Source: Pannonibacter phragmitetus DSM 14782 (GTDB taxonomy: Bacteria; Pseudomonadota; Alphaproteobacteria; Rhizobiales; Stappiaceae). From it: a stretch of 64,000 nt of DNA. Position 1 is the first letter of the stretch, and every line of letters starts with the position of its first letter. A program made the translations under genes and the position numbers. Below are positions 26,024-35,682 of the stretch, piece by piece. The notes beneath the pieces are model-generated. The model was not told the origin of the DNA. It was given only the letters and a program-made list of their open reading frames with translations, and did no database searches. The stretch spans positions 62,001 to 126,000 of the forward strand of contig NZ_KB908222.1 in NCBI RefSeq assembly GCF_000382365.1, read 5' to 3'.

Positions 26024-26857
26024 TCAGGCGGCCGCAGCCTTGGCCGCGAGGCGGGCGCGGATGCTGTCCACACTGGCATTCGGCGTCGCACCGAACAGGG
26101 TGCGGGTATACTCGTGCTGCGGGTTGTCGAACACCTCTTCACGGGTGCCGTATTCCACCACTTCGCCGTAATACATCACCATCACCTTGTCGGCGAGGTA
26201 GCGCACCACCGACAGGTCGTGGCTGATGAACACGTAGGTGAGGCCCATCTCGTCCTGCAGATCCTTCAGCAGGTTGAGGATCTGCGCCTGAACGGAAAGG
26301 TCGAGCGCAGACACCGGCTCGTCCAGCACCAGGAGCTTCGGCTTCAGCATGATCGCCCGGGCAATCGCCACGCGCTGGCGCTGGCCGCCGGAGAACATGT
26401 GCGGATAGCGGCCGTAATGTTCAGGCTTCAGCCCCACCTTTTCCAGCATGGACAGCGCAGCATCGCGCCGCTCGGCTGCGGACATGTCCGTGTTGAGCAG
26501 CAGCGGCTCTTCCAGAACATGACCGATCTTCTGGCGCGGGTTGAGCGAGCCATAGGGGTTCTGGAACACGATCTGCACCTTGCGGCGCATCTCGCGGGAG
26601 ATCCCGGTCCTGGCGATGTCGATGGACAGGCCGTCGATCTCGATGGAGCCGGAGGTCTGCGGGTCGATCATGGTGAGAATGCGGGCAAGGGTGGACTTGC
26701 CGCAGCCGCTCTCGCCGACGATGGCAAGGGTTGAACCGCGCTCCACATCGAAGCTGACACCCTTCACCGCCTTCAGCACGCGAGGCTTGGAGAACATGCC
26801 CCCGCCGATGACATATTCACGCGTGACATCGCGCACCTTGAGGATTGCGTCACTCAT
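26024..26857 (-). CDS. dppF: Dipeptide/oligopeptide ABC transporter ATP-binding protein (DppF/OppF type)
   Basis: This 277-residue ATPase is the second nucleotide-binding subunit of the peptide importer. Walker A is GESGCGKSTLARIL near residue 49, the signature is FSGGQRQRVAIARAI, and Walker B is LLVLDEPVSALD. The N-terminal REYVIGGGMFSKPRVLKAVKGVSF is characteristic of the F subunit. Its ATG overlaps the stop of dppD (ATGA). It ends the operon before a strong terminator. It is shorter than typical DppF (about 330), lacking much of the C-terminal iron-sulfur-like Cys region. Confidence 0.92.
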   Translation of the reverse strand: MSDAILKVRDVTREYVIGGGMFSKPRVLKAVKGVSFDVERGSTLAIVGESGCGKSTLARILTMIDPQTSGSIEIDGLSIDIARTGISREMRRKVQIVFQNPYGSLNPRQKIGHVLEEPLLLNTDMSAAERRDAALSMLEKVGLKPEHYGRYPHMFSGGQRQRVAIARAIMLKPKLLVLDEPVSALDLSVQAQILNLLKDLQDEMGLTYVFISHDLSVVRYLADKVMVMYYGEVVEYGTREEVFDNPQHEYTRTLFGATPNASVDSIRARLAAKAAAA

Positions 26858-27705
26858 GCGCCGGCCTCCTGCGCTGCAAAGGTCTTGGCAAAGTCGCTCA
26901 CGGTCGGCAGCCGGTCGCCGGTGGCGTTTTCCGGCAGCGCCGACAGCAGCGCGCGGGTGTAGGGGTGCTTGGGCGCCTCGAAGAGGGAAAGCACATCGGA
27001 CTCCTCCATCTTCCGGCCCTGATACTGCACGATCACCCGGTCGGCGGTTTCGGCCACGACACCCATGTCATGGGTGATCATGATCAGCCCCATGCCGCTG
27101 TCCTTCTGCAGCTTCATCAAGAGGTCGAGGATCTGCTTCTGGATCGTCACGTCGAGAGCCGTCGTCGGCTCGTCGGCGATCAGCAGCTTCGGGGCGCAGG
27201 CAATCGCCATGGCAATCATGACGCGCTGGCACTGGCCGCCCGACAACTGGTGCGGGAAGGAATTGACCCGGCGCTCCGGCTCGGGGATACCGACAGACTT
27301 CATCAGCTCCAGCACGCGGGCCTTGCGGGCGCTGCCGGAAAGATCCGTGTGCACCTTCAGCGCTTCATTGAGCTGGAAGCCGACGGTGAAGCACGGGTTG
27401 AGGCTGGCAATCGGCTCCTGGAAGATCATGGAGATGTCCTTGCCGATGACCTTGCGCCGCTCTGCTGCAGAGAGCTTGCGCATGTCACGGCCTTCAAACT
27501 CCATCTTGTCCGCCGTGATGGTGGCCGTGTCCGGCAGAAGCCCCATGGTGGCCAGCATGGCAACCGACTTGCCCGAACCGGACTCGCCGACGATGGCCAG
27601 CACTTCACCGGCCTCGACCGTATAGTCCACGCCGTCCAGCGCGCGGAACGGGCCCTTGGCGGTGTCGAACTCGACCCGGAGGTTGCGGATTTCAAGTAGC
27701 GCCAT
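26854..27705 (-). CDS. dppD: Dipeptide/oligopeptide ABC transporter ATP-binding protein (DppD/OppD type)
   Basis: This 283-residue ATPase pairs with DppF. Walker A is GESGSGKSVAMLA near residue 40, the signature is LSGGQCQRVMIAMAI (a Cys replaces the usual Met/Arg position), and Walker B is LLIADEPTTALD. MIFQEPIASLNP is the D-subunit Q-loop. It starts four bases after dppC stops, and its stop overlaps dppF. The D and F subunits form a heterodimer under the DppBC channel. Confidence 0.92.
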   Translation of the reverse strand: MALLEIRNLRVEFDTAKGPFRALDGVDYTVEAGEVLAIVGESGSGKSVAMLATMGLLPDTATITADKMEFEGRDMRKLSAAERRKVIGKDISMIFQEPIASLNPCFTVGFQLNEALKVHTDLSGSARKARVLELMKSVGIPEPERRVNSFPHQLSGGQCQRVMIAMAIACAPKLLIADEPTTALDVTIQKQILDLLMKLQKDSGMGLIMITHDMGVVAETADRVIVQYQGRKMEESDVLSLFEAPKHPYTRALLSALPENATGDRLPTVSDFAKTFAAQEAGA

Positions 27706-27709
27706 GGGC

Positions 27710-28639
27710 TTAGCTCCGCTTCAGCTTGGGATCGAGCGCATCACGCAGGCCGTCGCCGACCAGATTGATGGCAAGAACCGTGATGAGGATGGCAAGACCG
27801 GGGAAGGTGACGACCCACCAGGCGCGCGTGACGAATTCGCGTGCTTCGGCCAGCATCGTACCCCATTCCGGGGTAGGAGCCTGAGCGCCCATGCCGAGGA
27901 AACCGAGGGCGGCGGCATCAAGGATGGCATTGGAGAAGGAGAGCGTCGCCTGCACGATCAGCGGCGCAACGCAATTCGGCAGGATGGTCTTGAACATCAG
28001 CCGCAGATGCCCTGCCCCGGCCACACGCGCCGCCACCACATAATCGCGGTTACGCTCGGCCATTACGGCCGCACGGGTGAGGCGGACGAAATGCGGCTGC
28101 AGCACCAGAGCAATGGCAATCATCGCATTGGTCAAGCTGGGTCCAAGAATCGCGACCAGAACCAGCGCCAGCAGAAGAGACGGAAACGCCAGAATGATAT
28201 CCATCACACGCATGATGAACGTATCGACAGCGCCACGGGCATAACCGGCAACAAGGCCAAGCACGATACCGCCAGAGGACGCGATGGTCACCACCAGCGC
28301 GCCAATGAACAGAGAATACCGCGCACCAAAGATAAGCCTGGAAAGGATGTCACGGCCCACTGCATCGGTACCGAGCAGGAAGCGCCAATCGCCACCTTCA
28401 ACCCAAGCTGGCGGGACGAGGAAGCTGTCACGGTACTGCACCTGCGGCGCATGCGGGGCGATGAGCGGCGCGAAGACCGCCATCAGCACCACGAGTGCGA
28501 ACACAGCCAGACCGATAACGGCACCGCGGCTCTGGGAGAAATAGTACCAGAATTCGGCCAGCATGGCGCGGGTGGCGTTGCGGCTTTCCTGGGCGAGCTT
28601 TTCGGCCGAAACGGGTGCGGCCTCTGAAGTTTTTGTCAT
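27710..28639 (-). CDS. dppC: Dipeptide/oligopeptide ABC transporter permease (DppC type)
   Basis: The start at 28639 has GGAGGAG seven bases upstream; the open frame to 28702 is rejected. The 309-residue inner-membrane permease has a cytoplasmic N terminus, about six helices, and the C-type loop VVAARVAGAGHLRLMFKTILPN that docks the ATPases. HWLGTDAVGRD-like sequence (FLLGTDAVGRDILSRLIFGAR) near residue 105 is the DppC/OppC hallmark. It lies 16 bases downstream of dppB. Confidence 0.93.
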   Translation of the reverse strand: MTKTSEAAPVSAEKLAQESRNATRAMLAEFWYYFSQSRGAVIGLAVFALVVLMAVFAPLIAPHAPQVQYRDSFLVPPAWVEGGDWRFLLGTDAVGRDILSRLIFGARYSLFIGALVVTIASSGGIVLGLVAGYARGAVDTFIMRVMDIILAFPSLLLALVLVAILGPSLTNAMIAIALVLQPHFVRLTRAAVMAERNRDYVVAARVAGAGHLRLMFKTILPNCVAPLIVQATLSFSNAILDAAALGFLGMGAQAPTPEWGTMLAEAREFVTRAWWVVTFPGLAILITVLAINLVGDGLRDALDPKLKRS

Positions 28640-28655
28640 GGTCTCTCCTCCGCGC

Positions 28656-29663
28656 TCAGTTGTGCCGGATACGCGGGTTGATGAGCCCGTAAAGCACGTC
28701 AACGATCAGGTTCACCAGCATGATAACGCCGGAAACCAGCAGCAAACCGCCTTGCACAGCGAAGTAATCTCTTCGAAGGACGCTATCGAGGAGCCACTTG
28801 CCGATGCCCGGCCAGGAAAAGATCGTCTCCGTCAGGATTGCGCCTGCCAGCAGGACACCGACCTGCAGGCCAATGGTGGTGATGACGGGGATGAGCGCAT
28901 TGCGCAGTGCATGCAGGCCAATCACCCGCAGCGGCGGCAGCCCCTTGGCCCGGGCCGTGCGCACATAATCCTCACCCATGACTTCCAGCATGGCGGAACG
29001 GGTCTGCCGGGCAATAACGGCGAGCGGAATGGTCGCCAGCACAATCGAGGGAAGAATCAGATGGCGGACGGCAGACAGGAACGCGCCCTTCTGTCCGGAG
29101 AGCAGGCTGTCGATCAGCATGAAGCCGGTCACCTGCGGGAAGAAATACATCAGCGAGATGCGGCCCGAAACCGGCGTCCATTGCAGCGTCACCGAAAACA
29201 GGATGATGAGCAGCAGCCCCCACCAGAAGATCGGCATGGAATAGCCGACGAGCGCAGTGCCCATGATGGTCTGATCAGCCACCGTGCCGCGCTTGACTGC
29301 CGCGAAGATGCCAAGCGGAATGCCCAGCAGCACGGCGATGAGAATGGCGCAGAAGGCGAGTTCCACCGTCGCGGGGAAGAGCTGGAGAAACTCGGCCAGG
29401 ACCGGCTTCTTCGTGGCGAAGGAGACACCAAGATCACCATGGGCGATCTTGACGAGGAAGTCGAGATATTGCTCCCACAGCGGCTTGTCGAAGCCCAGCT
29501 GCTGGAAAATCAGCGCCTTGCGCTCGGGATCAATGCCGCGCTCGCCCGCCAGCAGCTCGACCGGGTCACCCGGGAGCAGGCGGATGAAGCTGAAGGAGAT
29601 CAGCGTCACGCCGAGAAAGGTCGGAATGAGCAGGCCGAGACGGCTCAGGAGAAATCGTATCAT
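28656..29663 (-). CDS. dppB: Dipeptide/oligopeptide ABC transporter permease (DppB type)
   Basis: The start at 29663 (MIRFLLSRLG) fits the conserved DppB N terminus; 335 residues compares with 339 in E. coli DppB. The protein has an N-terminal helix, the periplasmic segment with LLPGDPVELLAGERG, and about five more helices. The ATPase-docking loop is DYVRTARAKGLPPLRVIGLHALRNALIP near residue 225. It follows dppA after about 115 bases that contain a hairpin, an arrangement that often lets the binding protein be made in excess over the permeases. Confidence 0.93.
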   Translation of the reverse strand: MIRFLLSRLGLLIPTFLGVTLISFSFIRLLPGDPVELLAGERGIDPERKALIFQQLGFDKPLWEQYLDFLVKIAHGDLGVSFATKKPVLAEFLQLFPATVELAFCAILIAVLLGIPLGIFAAVKRGTVADQTIMGTALVGYSMPIFWWGLLLIILFSVTLQWTPVSGRISLMYFFPQVTGFMLIDSLLSGQKGAFLSAVRHLILPSIVLATIPLAVIARQTRSAMLEVMGEDYVRTARAKGLPPLRVIGLHALRNALIPVITTIGLQVGVLLAGAILTETIFSWPGIGKWLLDSVLRRDYFAVQGGLLLVSGVIMLVNLIVDVLYGLINPRIRHN

Positions 29664-29733
29664 GGTCCGGTTCCGGATGAGGGGCAGCGGCACGCGTGGC
29701 TGAGCCAGCGCGCCGCCACCCGGGAACAGCAAA

Positions 29734-29763
29734 GGGCAGCGGCGCCAGATGGCTCCGCTGCCC
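29734..29763 (-). terminator. Intercistronic hairpin between dppA and dppB
   Basis: GGGCAGCGG pairs with CCGCTGCCC, with a further GCC/GGC pairing inside. No T tract follows on the minus strand, so it is more likely an mRNA-stabilising or partial terminator structure downstream of dppA than a full stop. Confidence 0.5.
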
Positions 29764-29778
29764 CGCGAGTGTCACTGA

Positions 29779-31383
29779 TTATTCAGCGATATCGACGCCT
29801 TCGAAGGAGTGCTTGCCGAGCGGGTTCATGACGTAGCCGGAGACCTTCTTCGACATCGGCATGAACACCATCGAGTGAGCGATGGTTGCCCAGGGAGCCT
29901 GCTCCTTGAAGACGACCTGTGCCTCTTCATAGAGCTTGGTGCGCTCTTCCTTGGTGGAGACCGTCTTTGCCTTCTGGATGAGGGCATCGAAGTCCTTGTT
30001 GCACCACTGGGCGCGGTTTGCACCGCCGACAGCGTCACAACCCAGCAGAACGGCCAGGAAGTTGTCCGGGTCGCCGTTGTCGCCGGTCCAGCCGAGGAGC
30101 ACGGCACCATCGCGCTGCACGTCGCTCGAGCGCTTCAGGTATTCGGCCCATTCGTAGGAGACGATCTCGACCTTGACGCCGATCTTGTCGAAGTCAGCCT
30201 GGATCAGCTCGGCCATGCGGCGGGCATTCGGATTGTAGGGACGCTGCACCGGCATCGCCCAGATCTTCATGCTCAGATCCTTGACGCCAGCAGCTTCAAG
30301 CATCTTCTTGGCCGCTTCCGGATCATACGGATCGTCCTGGATGGACGTGTTGTAGGACCACATGGTCGGCGGGATCGGGTTGGTGGCCTTCTGGCCGGAG
30401 CCCTGGAACACACCGTAGATGATGGCGTCCTTGTTGATCGCCATGTTGAGTGCCTTGCGCACTTCCGGCTTGTCGAACGGCGCCACCTGGGTGTTGTAGG
30501 CCAGGTAACCGATATTCAGGCCTTCCTGCTCCATCATCTGCAGGTTGGAGTCAGCCTTGATGGCCTCGATGTCGGCCGGAGCCGGATAAGGCATCACGTG
30601 GCATTCGCCGGCCTTCAGCTTCTGCAGGCGCACGGCCGCATCCGTGGTGATGGCGAAGACGAGGTTGTCGATCTTCTGCTTGCCATCCCAGTAGTCGGCG
30701 AAAGCCTGATAGCGGATGACCGCGTCCTTCTGGTAGGCAACGAAGGCGAACGGACCGGTGCCGATCGGCTGCTGGTTCAGCTGATCCTTGGTGCCGGCCT
30801 TGTCGAGAGTGTCGGCATATTCGGCGGACAGGATCGAAGCGAAGTCCATGGCCAGGTTCGCCAGCATCGGCGCTTCCGGACGGCTCAGGACGAACTTGAC
30901 GGTGTGATCGTCGACCTTGACGATTTCCTTCACCAGCTCCGGCATGGACATGCCGTCATAATATTCCCAGGAAGCGCCAGCGGTGTACTGGTTCCAGGGG
31001 TTGTCCTTCTGGCCCTGACGGTTGAAGGAGAACAGGACGTCGTCAGCGTTGAACTCACGCGTCGGGGTGAAATAGTCGGTGGTGTGGAACTTCACACCCT
31101 TGCGCAGGTTGAAGGTGTACTCCAGCCCGTCATCGGAAACGGACCAGCTTTCAGCCAGAGCCGGAACGACTTCCGTGGTGCCCGGCTTGAACTGGACGAG
31201 GCCGTTGTAGACGGTCTGGGAAGACGCATCAAACGTGGTGCCGGACGTGTAGAGTGCCGGATCGAAGCCTTCCGGAGAGCCCTCGGAGCAATAGACCAGT
31301 GTCTTTGCCTGCGCGCCGGTTGCAGCAACGCCAAGGAGGGTTGCACCCAGAAGCGCAGCCTTGAGGGTTTTACGCATCATCAT
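29779..31383 (-). CDS. dppA: Dipeptide-type ABC transporter substrate-binding protein
   Basis: Three ATGs occur in a row (31383, 31380, 31377). The first is chosen because GGGGAG lies nine bases upstream. The 534-residue protein has a signal peptide (MRKTLKAALLGATLLGVAATGAQAKT) and is a periplasmic SBP_bac_5 family protein. VYCSEGSPEGFDPALYTSGTTFDAS is strongly like DppA of E. coli, as are QPIGTGPFAFVAYQKDAVIRYQAF and PYPAPADIEAIK. It therefore probably binds dipeptides (DppA also binds haem and aminolevulinate). It is the first gene of the dppABCDF operon. Confidence 0.92.
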   Translation of the reverse strand: MMMRKTLKAALLGATLLGVAATGAQAKTLVYCSEGSPEGFDPALYTSGTTFDASSQTVYNGLVQFKPGTTEVVPALAESWSVSDDGLEYTFNLRKGVKFHTTDYFTPTREFNADDVLFSFNRQGQKDNPWNQYTAGASWEYYDGMSMPELVKEIVKVDDHTVKFVLSRPEAPMLANLAMDFASILSAEYADTLDKAGTKDQLNQQPIGTGPFAFVAYQKDAVIRYQAFADYWDGKQKIDNLVFAITTDAAVRLQKLKAGECHVMPYPAPADIEAIKADSNLQMMEQEGLNIGYLAYNTQVAPFDKPEVRKALNMAINKDAIIYGVFQGSGQKATNPIPPTMWSYNTSIQDDPYDPEAAKKMLEAAGVKDLSMKIWAMPVQRPYNPNARRMAELIQADFDKIGVKVEIVSYEWAEYLKRSSDVQRDGAVLLGWTGDNGDPDNFLAVLLGCDAVGGANRAQWCNKDFDALIQKAKTVSTKEERTKLYEEAQVVFKEQAPWATIAHSMVFMPMSKKVSGYVMNPLGKHSFEGVDIAE

Positions 31384-31817
31384 CAAACTGTTCTCCCCTT
31401 TGATGAAAGGGCCGTGACCCCGCCGTTAGGTTTGGCGGGCTGGAACACGGCCTTGAGCGAAATAAGGCCGCTTTTTCGCCTGAAATCAACCGCCAAATTA
31501 TTTCTTGTTCACCGCGAATTTGGAAGGATTTTTCCAAATCCAGACGCCGAACCAAAAGACAAAGCTAAACTGCGACCGATATATGAAAAACAGTCCCGGC
31601 ATCTTTTCTGATCCGGAGGCGAGGCAAGAGTCAAAAAAGAAAAAAAACGAACACACGCAGGCATCACACCACACGAATAAGTCGTACTATTCGTTAGTCT
31701 GAAAGACTGCGGTATGCTGCTTGCGGAAGACTTTGACCGTTTGTACAAAAATTTTATGGCCAGCAGATTTTGCACCCGGCACTGCTCGGCAGGCCGGGGC
31801 AAACTTGTGCGAAGGCG
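31384..31817. other. AT-rich intergenic region between dppA and the MscS gene
   Basis: No gene is supported. It contains the dppA leader and promoter region. Two inverted repeats stand out: 31518-31539, annotated separately, and ACGAATA at 31673-31679 with TATTCGT at 31688-31694. No strong -35/-10 pair was assigned. Confidence 0.5.
31518..31539. promoter_or_regulatory. Inverted repeat upstream of dppA; candidate operator
   Basis: ATTTGGAA (31518-31525) and TTCCAAAT (31532-31539) flank GGATTT. A second overlapping repeat, GGATTT/AAATCC (31526-31531 and 31536-31541), is nested with it. It is about 135 bases upstream of dppA. Confidence 0.45.
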
Positions 31818-34286
31818 TTACGTCGCAGACGCAGATCCCGCCCCGCTGCCCTTGGACTGATCCTCTTGCGTCAGCATCGGCGGGCGCCCGTCCGCCACGT
31901 GATAGGTGACCTGCGGGAAGGGAATCTCGATGCCGAACTCGTCGAAGGCGATCTTCAGCTGCTCGTTATAGGCACGGCCTGTAGCCCACTGAGCGCCCGG
32001 GAAGGTTTTGATGCGGGCGCGCAATGTGATGGCAGAATCGCCAAAGGCGATAACGCCCTGCATATCGAGATCGCCGATGATGCTGCCGCCGGCCGGCAGT
32101 CCCTTCAGCCGGTCGAAGGCTGTTTTCATGGCCGCCTTCGCCGTGGCGATGTCCGTGTTGTAGGCAACGCCGATCTCCGCCACGTGGAAGGAGAAGTCGC
32201 GCATGAAGTTGGACACCATGTCGACCGACGAGAACGGGATGATATGCGTGGTGCCATTCACATCGCGCATGCGCACGGAGCGCACGGTCAGCCGCTCGAC
32301 AGTGCCGGTTATGCCGGCCACCGTCACCACATCTCCCTCGTTGATGGCATTCTCGATCTGGATGAAGGCTCCGGTGATGATATCCTTCACCAGCGTCTGC
32401 GCACCGAAGGAGAAGGCAAGGCCGAGAACACCGGCACCGGCGATGAGCGGACCGATGTCGACCCCCAGTTCAGACAGGGCCAGAAGGGCCGCCATCACGA
32501 TCACCACGACGGTGAAGGCGTTGCGGAACAGCTGGAAGAGCGTCCGCTCCCGCGCTGAAATAATGGAGTCGGCCCGGCCCTTGAGGCGCAGGTCCGTCCA
32601 GGACATGACCGCCAGCCAGATCCCGAAGCAGATGAGCACAATCACCAGGGCCGAGATGAGCCTGCCCATAAGCCCGCCGCCCGAGCCCTCGAACAGCCAG
32701 CCGGTCACATCCAGAATGGACCAGACCTGCAGCAGGATGGCTCCCGCCAGAAAGCCGACCAGAACCCGCAGCACCTGCAGCACATGCGGAACAAACCGGT
32801 TCACACGCCCTTCCAGCTCCGGCAGCGTCTCCTTCAGGTCCTGTGGCAGGCGGATGCCGCCAGAAATGGCCCTTGTCATCATCAGGGACAGGAGCATGGC
32901 CCCAAGCACCGTCAGCATGGTCAGGCCCGTGCCGGTCATCACCACACGGGTTGCCTCGAACGGCCGGGTAATCCAGATGCCGAAGACCACGAGGATGTAA
33001 AGCAGGGCCAGCGGCGCCCACATCCGGGAAAGAGCCAGCAATGCATGCCGCCCGATTTCCCCCTCCAGCGAATGGGCATAGGAAATCATCGAGTTCTTGA
33101 CATCAGTGCGGTTGATCAGGACGATAATGGACGCAATCGCCGTCGCCAGCAGCACGACCAGTACCCGCAAGGCATTGCCGACCGCGATCGAAATCGTCAG
33201 GTTCGCCACAGGAACCGCCAGCATCACGCCATACCCAAGGAATGACACGACAAATCCAAGCCGCCGCGACCAGTAGCGGGCATGGGCATTCGACATGGGC
33301 AGCAGGCGCAATTTTTCCCGTGCGGGCGAAAAAGTGATCCGCACGGCAAGGCGGGCAAGGCCGGTCAGCACAAAGGCATTGAGCGCCAGAGTCTCAAACA
33401 GGGAAAGACCGCTCTGCAGCGGCCCCAGCCGGATCAGCGCCGCCGCATAGCCGGCCACAGCGCCCAGCAGAAGCGCGATGAGATCAGCGAATGCCAGAAA
33501 CACCAGCAGGCCGGCGCGCCAGAGCCAGCCGCGCTGTCCCGCCTGCTGTTCCAGCTTGTCGCCCACCGGACGGCCAATCAGGCGCAGCACCCAGTAGACG
33601 GCAAAAGCGCAGCCGAAAACGATCAGCAATTCAAGCGCGGTATGGCGGATCCGGTCCCACTTGACCGTTACTTCTCCCGTCGCGAGCAGCTGAAATCCGC
33701 GCAGCGAGATCGTCATCCGCTCGGCGACTTTTATGAAGTCGTCGATCACATATTTGGTGTAGGCGCCAACCCGCACAGCAAATGTGTCATCCTGCGGCTC
33801 GGGCTCTGCGGGAGCCGCAGCTGCACCGGCACCATTTGAAGCACCGGAGACAGCCGCGCCTGCCTGCTCCACCTGCCCCAAGCCTTCCAGAAGCCCGATC
33901 AGCGCCGCCCGGCCGGCAGGATCCTGCAGGACCTTGACCAGAGCGTCGCGGGCCTCGGCCATGGATTGCTGCTCGCCGGCTGCCGTTGTCACGGCTGCGG
34001 CCCCTGCCTGCTGCGCCGCTTGCGCGGGGGCCTGTGACACCCCATGCGATGCGGACGGCTGACTGGACTGAGCAGATGTCTGTGCTGGTGTTTGCCCAGG
34101 CCTCGCAGCCTCGGAAGCTGGCCGGGATTGCAGCACGGGCTGGTCCTGCTGAGCCGCAGGAACACTTTGTGGCGCACCATTTTGCGCAGCAGCAGGCGCA
34201 AGCGCCCCAGCGGTCAGCAGAACGGCCAACATGGGGCCGCCAAGGCGGCCAAGCGAAGCAGTGAGTCGGGCAATCGTGGATTTCAT
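31818..34286 (-). CDS. Large mechanosensitive channel, MscS family
   Basis: This 822-residue inner-membrane protein belongs to the large MscS-like channels (MscM/YbdG or YnaI relatives). It begins with a signal peptide (MLAVLLTAGALAPAAAQ), then a low-complexity Gln/Ala/Pro-rich periplasmic segment (residues about 35-110) and roughly ten to eleven hydrophobic helices. The MscS core near residue 610 carries the pore helix GAGVLGLAFSFGAQTLVKDIITGAF and the beta domain NEGDVVTVAGITGTVERLTVRSVRMRD. Such channels open on hypo-osmotic stress. The C terminus is Gly/Ser-rich. It is monocistronic. Confidence 0.9.
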   Translation of the reverse strand: MKSTIARLTASLGRLGGPMLAVLLTAGALAPAAAQNGAPQSVPAAQQDQPVLQSRPASEAARPGQTPAQTSAQSSQPSASHGVSQAPAQAAQQAGAAAVTTAAGEQQSMAEARDALVKVLQDPAGRAALIGLLEGLGQVEQAGAAVSGASNGAGAAAAPAEPEPQDDTFAVRVGAYTKYVIDDFIKVAERMTISLRGFQLLATGEVTVKWDRIRHTALELLIVFGCAFAVYWVLRLIGRPVGDKLEQQAGQRGWLWRAGLLVFLAFADLIALLLGAVAGYAAALIRLGPLQSGLSLFETLALNAFVLTGLARLAVRITFSPAREKLRLLPMSNAHARYWSRRLGFVVSFLGYGVMLAVPVANLTISIAVGNALRVLVVLLATAIASIIVLINRTDVKNSMISYAHSLEGEIGRHALLALSRMWAPLALLYILVVFGIWITRPFEATRVVMTGTGLTMLTVLGAMLLSLMMTRAISGGIRLPQDLKETLPELEGRVNRFVPHVLQVLRVLVGFLAGAILLQVWSILDVTGWLFEGSGGGLMGRLISALVIVLICFGIWLAVMSWTDLRLKGRADSIISARERTLFQLFRNAFTVVVIVMAALLALSELGVDIGPLIAGAGVLGLAFSFGAQTLVKDIITGAFIQIENAINEGDVVTVAGITGTVERLTVRSVRMRDVNGTTHIIPFSSVDMVSNFMRDFSFHVAEIGVAYNTDIATAKAAMKTAFDRLKGLPAGGSIIGDLDMQGVIAFGDSAITLRARIKTFPGAQWATGRAYNEQLKIAFDEFGIEIPFPQVTYHVADGRPPMLTQEDQSKGSGAGSASAT

Positions 34287-34509
34287 GCGCTAAGTCATAG
34301 CAAACAATACGGCAATATCCAGACTGGCTGCACAGCAGAGGCGGCTGGCGGAGCTTTTCGATGGAGACATCGGATATGGCAGTCTCCAGCTGCCCCAATT
34401 GCACCGGCCTCAAGGCCCCTAAAGGTGGTGACAATCGTTAACGAAGGTCGATAACTCTTTGCTAACAGTAAGAACACTAGATTGCAGGCTGGAAACAGAC
34501 GGAAAAATC

Positions 34510-35598
34510 ATGGCCCAAGAGCTGATCAGTCTAGCCATGAACGCCTCTCCAGATGCTCGAAGCGAGTTGATGCAGAGGCTGGCAGATATCTTCCTGCTTC
34601 GCGCAGACCAAAATTCCGTCGAGGAACTGTTGCTGTTCGATCAGGTGATCCAACGCCTGCTTGACGGCAGCCCGCTGGACGAGCGGGTGCGGCTTGCCGA
34701 AAAAATTGCATCCTTCGCAGGAACACCCAGTGGCCTTGCAGTCCGGCTGGCGCAGGATGAAATTCAGGTCGCCCGCCCGGTTCTGGAACAGTCTCCGGCC
34801 CTGGGTCCGCAGGAACTCGCGGCTCTCGCAGAGGGTCTTGGCGAAGATCACCTCGAGTGCATGACCCGCCGCGATGATCTTCCGGCCGAAGTGTCCGACA
34901 CACTGGTCCGCCGGGGACAGGTGCGGGTCTGGCGCCGCCTCGCAGGGAACCGCCGCATCAGGCTCTCCGAAGGGGCACTGGCGGCACTTGCCCGCGCCGC
35001 ACAGGAAGATTCTGTCCTGCGGGAAGAGATGACGCTGCGCTCCGACCTGACGCCGCGCATCTGCCGGGGCCTGATGCCATTCGTCGGAGCAGAAACGCAG
35101 GAGCGCCTCAAGGAACTGGCAGCAGGGCGGCTGACGGCCGACGACCTGGAGGGCATCGCCCGCCGGCGCAAGATTCGCCGCAAGCTGGGCACGCTTCTGG
35201 ACACGTCCAACACCAGCCGGCTCTGGCGGGCCATCACCCTGGGCTCCGCCTTGCTGGACGATGTCATCCTGCTCATGCTTGAAGACGACCGGCTGACCAA
35301 TGCTGCCGATCTCCTGGCCCTTGCCTGCAACACTCACAAGGCGCATGTACGCTCCGCCGTGTTCAGCATCGAGGGGGACAGGCTGCTCCACTTCGCCCGC
35401 CTCGCAGGTCTCTCGGTCTCCAGCTTTGCTCAGCTGGTCCGGGCACGCAGCAAGCACATGCATATCCAGCCCGAGCATGCCGAGGCCCTTATCCAGCGCT
35501 TTGGAAGCGAAGCCGAGAGCGAACTGGAACGCAAGAGGGCGCGCAGCGACTTTGCAGCACACCGTCAGCGCCGGCCCGTGCCCGCCTCTCCATCCTGA
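34510..35598 (+). CDS. DUF2336 family protein
   Basis: The 362-residue start at 34510 (MAQELISLAM) begins the conserved region; an upstream ATG at 34459 lacks a site. It is a soluble, mainly helical protein with Leu/Ala/Arg-rich repeats that resemble HEAT-like units, such as RADLTPRICRGLMPF and LDERVRLAEKIASF. This matches alphaproteobacterial DUF2336 proteins, whose function is not established. It lies between an MscS channel and the flagellar export genes and could be co-regulated with the latter, but nothing in the sequence shows it. Confidence 0.75.
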   Translation: MAQELISLAMNASPDARSELMQRLADIFLLRADQNSVEELLLFDQVIQRLLDGSPLDERVRLAEKIASFAGTPSGLAVRLAQDEIQVARPVLEQSPALGPQELAALAEGLGEDHLECMTRRDDLPAEVSDTLVRRGQVRVWRRLAGNRRIRLSEGALAALARAAQEDSVLREEMTLRSDLTPRICRGLMPFVGAETQERLKELAAGRLTADDLEGIARRRKIRRKLGTLLDTSNTSRLWRAITLGSALLDDVILLMLEDDRLTNAADLLALACNTHKAHVRSAVFSIEGDRLLHFARLAGLSVSSFAQLVRARSKHMHIQPEHAEALIQRFGSEAESELERKRARSDFAAHRQRRPVPASPS

Positions 35599-35631
35599 TT
35601 CGAGAAATTCTGAAACCTGGCCCTGAAACGG

Positions 35632-35663
35632 CACGAGGCCCGCGCATCCACGCGAGCCCCGTG
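35632..35663 (-). terminator. Terminator hairpin after fliJ
   Basis: On the minus strand 35651-35663 and 35632-35644 form a 13-base stem with two G-U pairs; on the plus strand the same pairs become A-C mismatches. That strand bias indicates a fliIJ transcript structure. Only a short T run follows. Confidence 0.55.
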
Positions 35664-35682
35664 TCCGTTCTGAAAATTCCGA

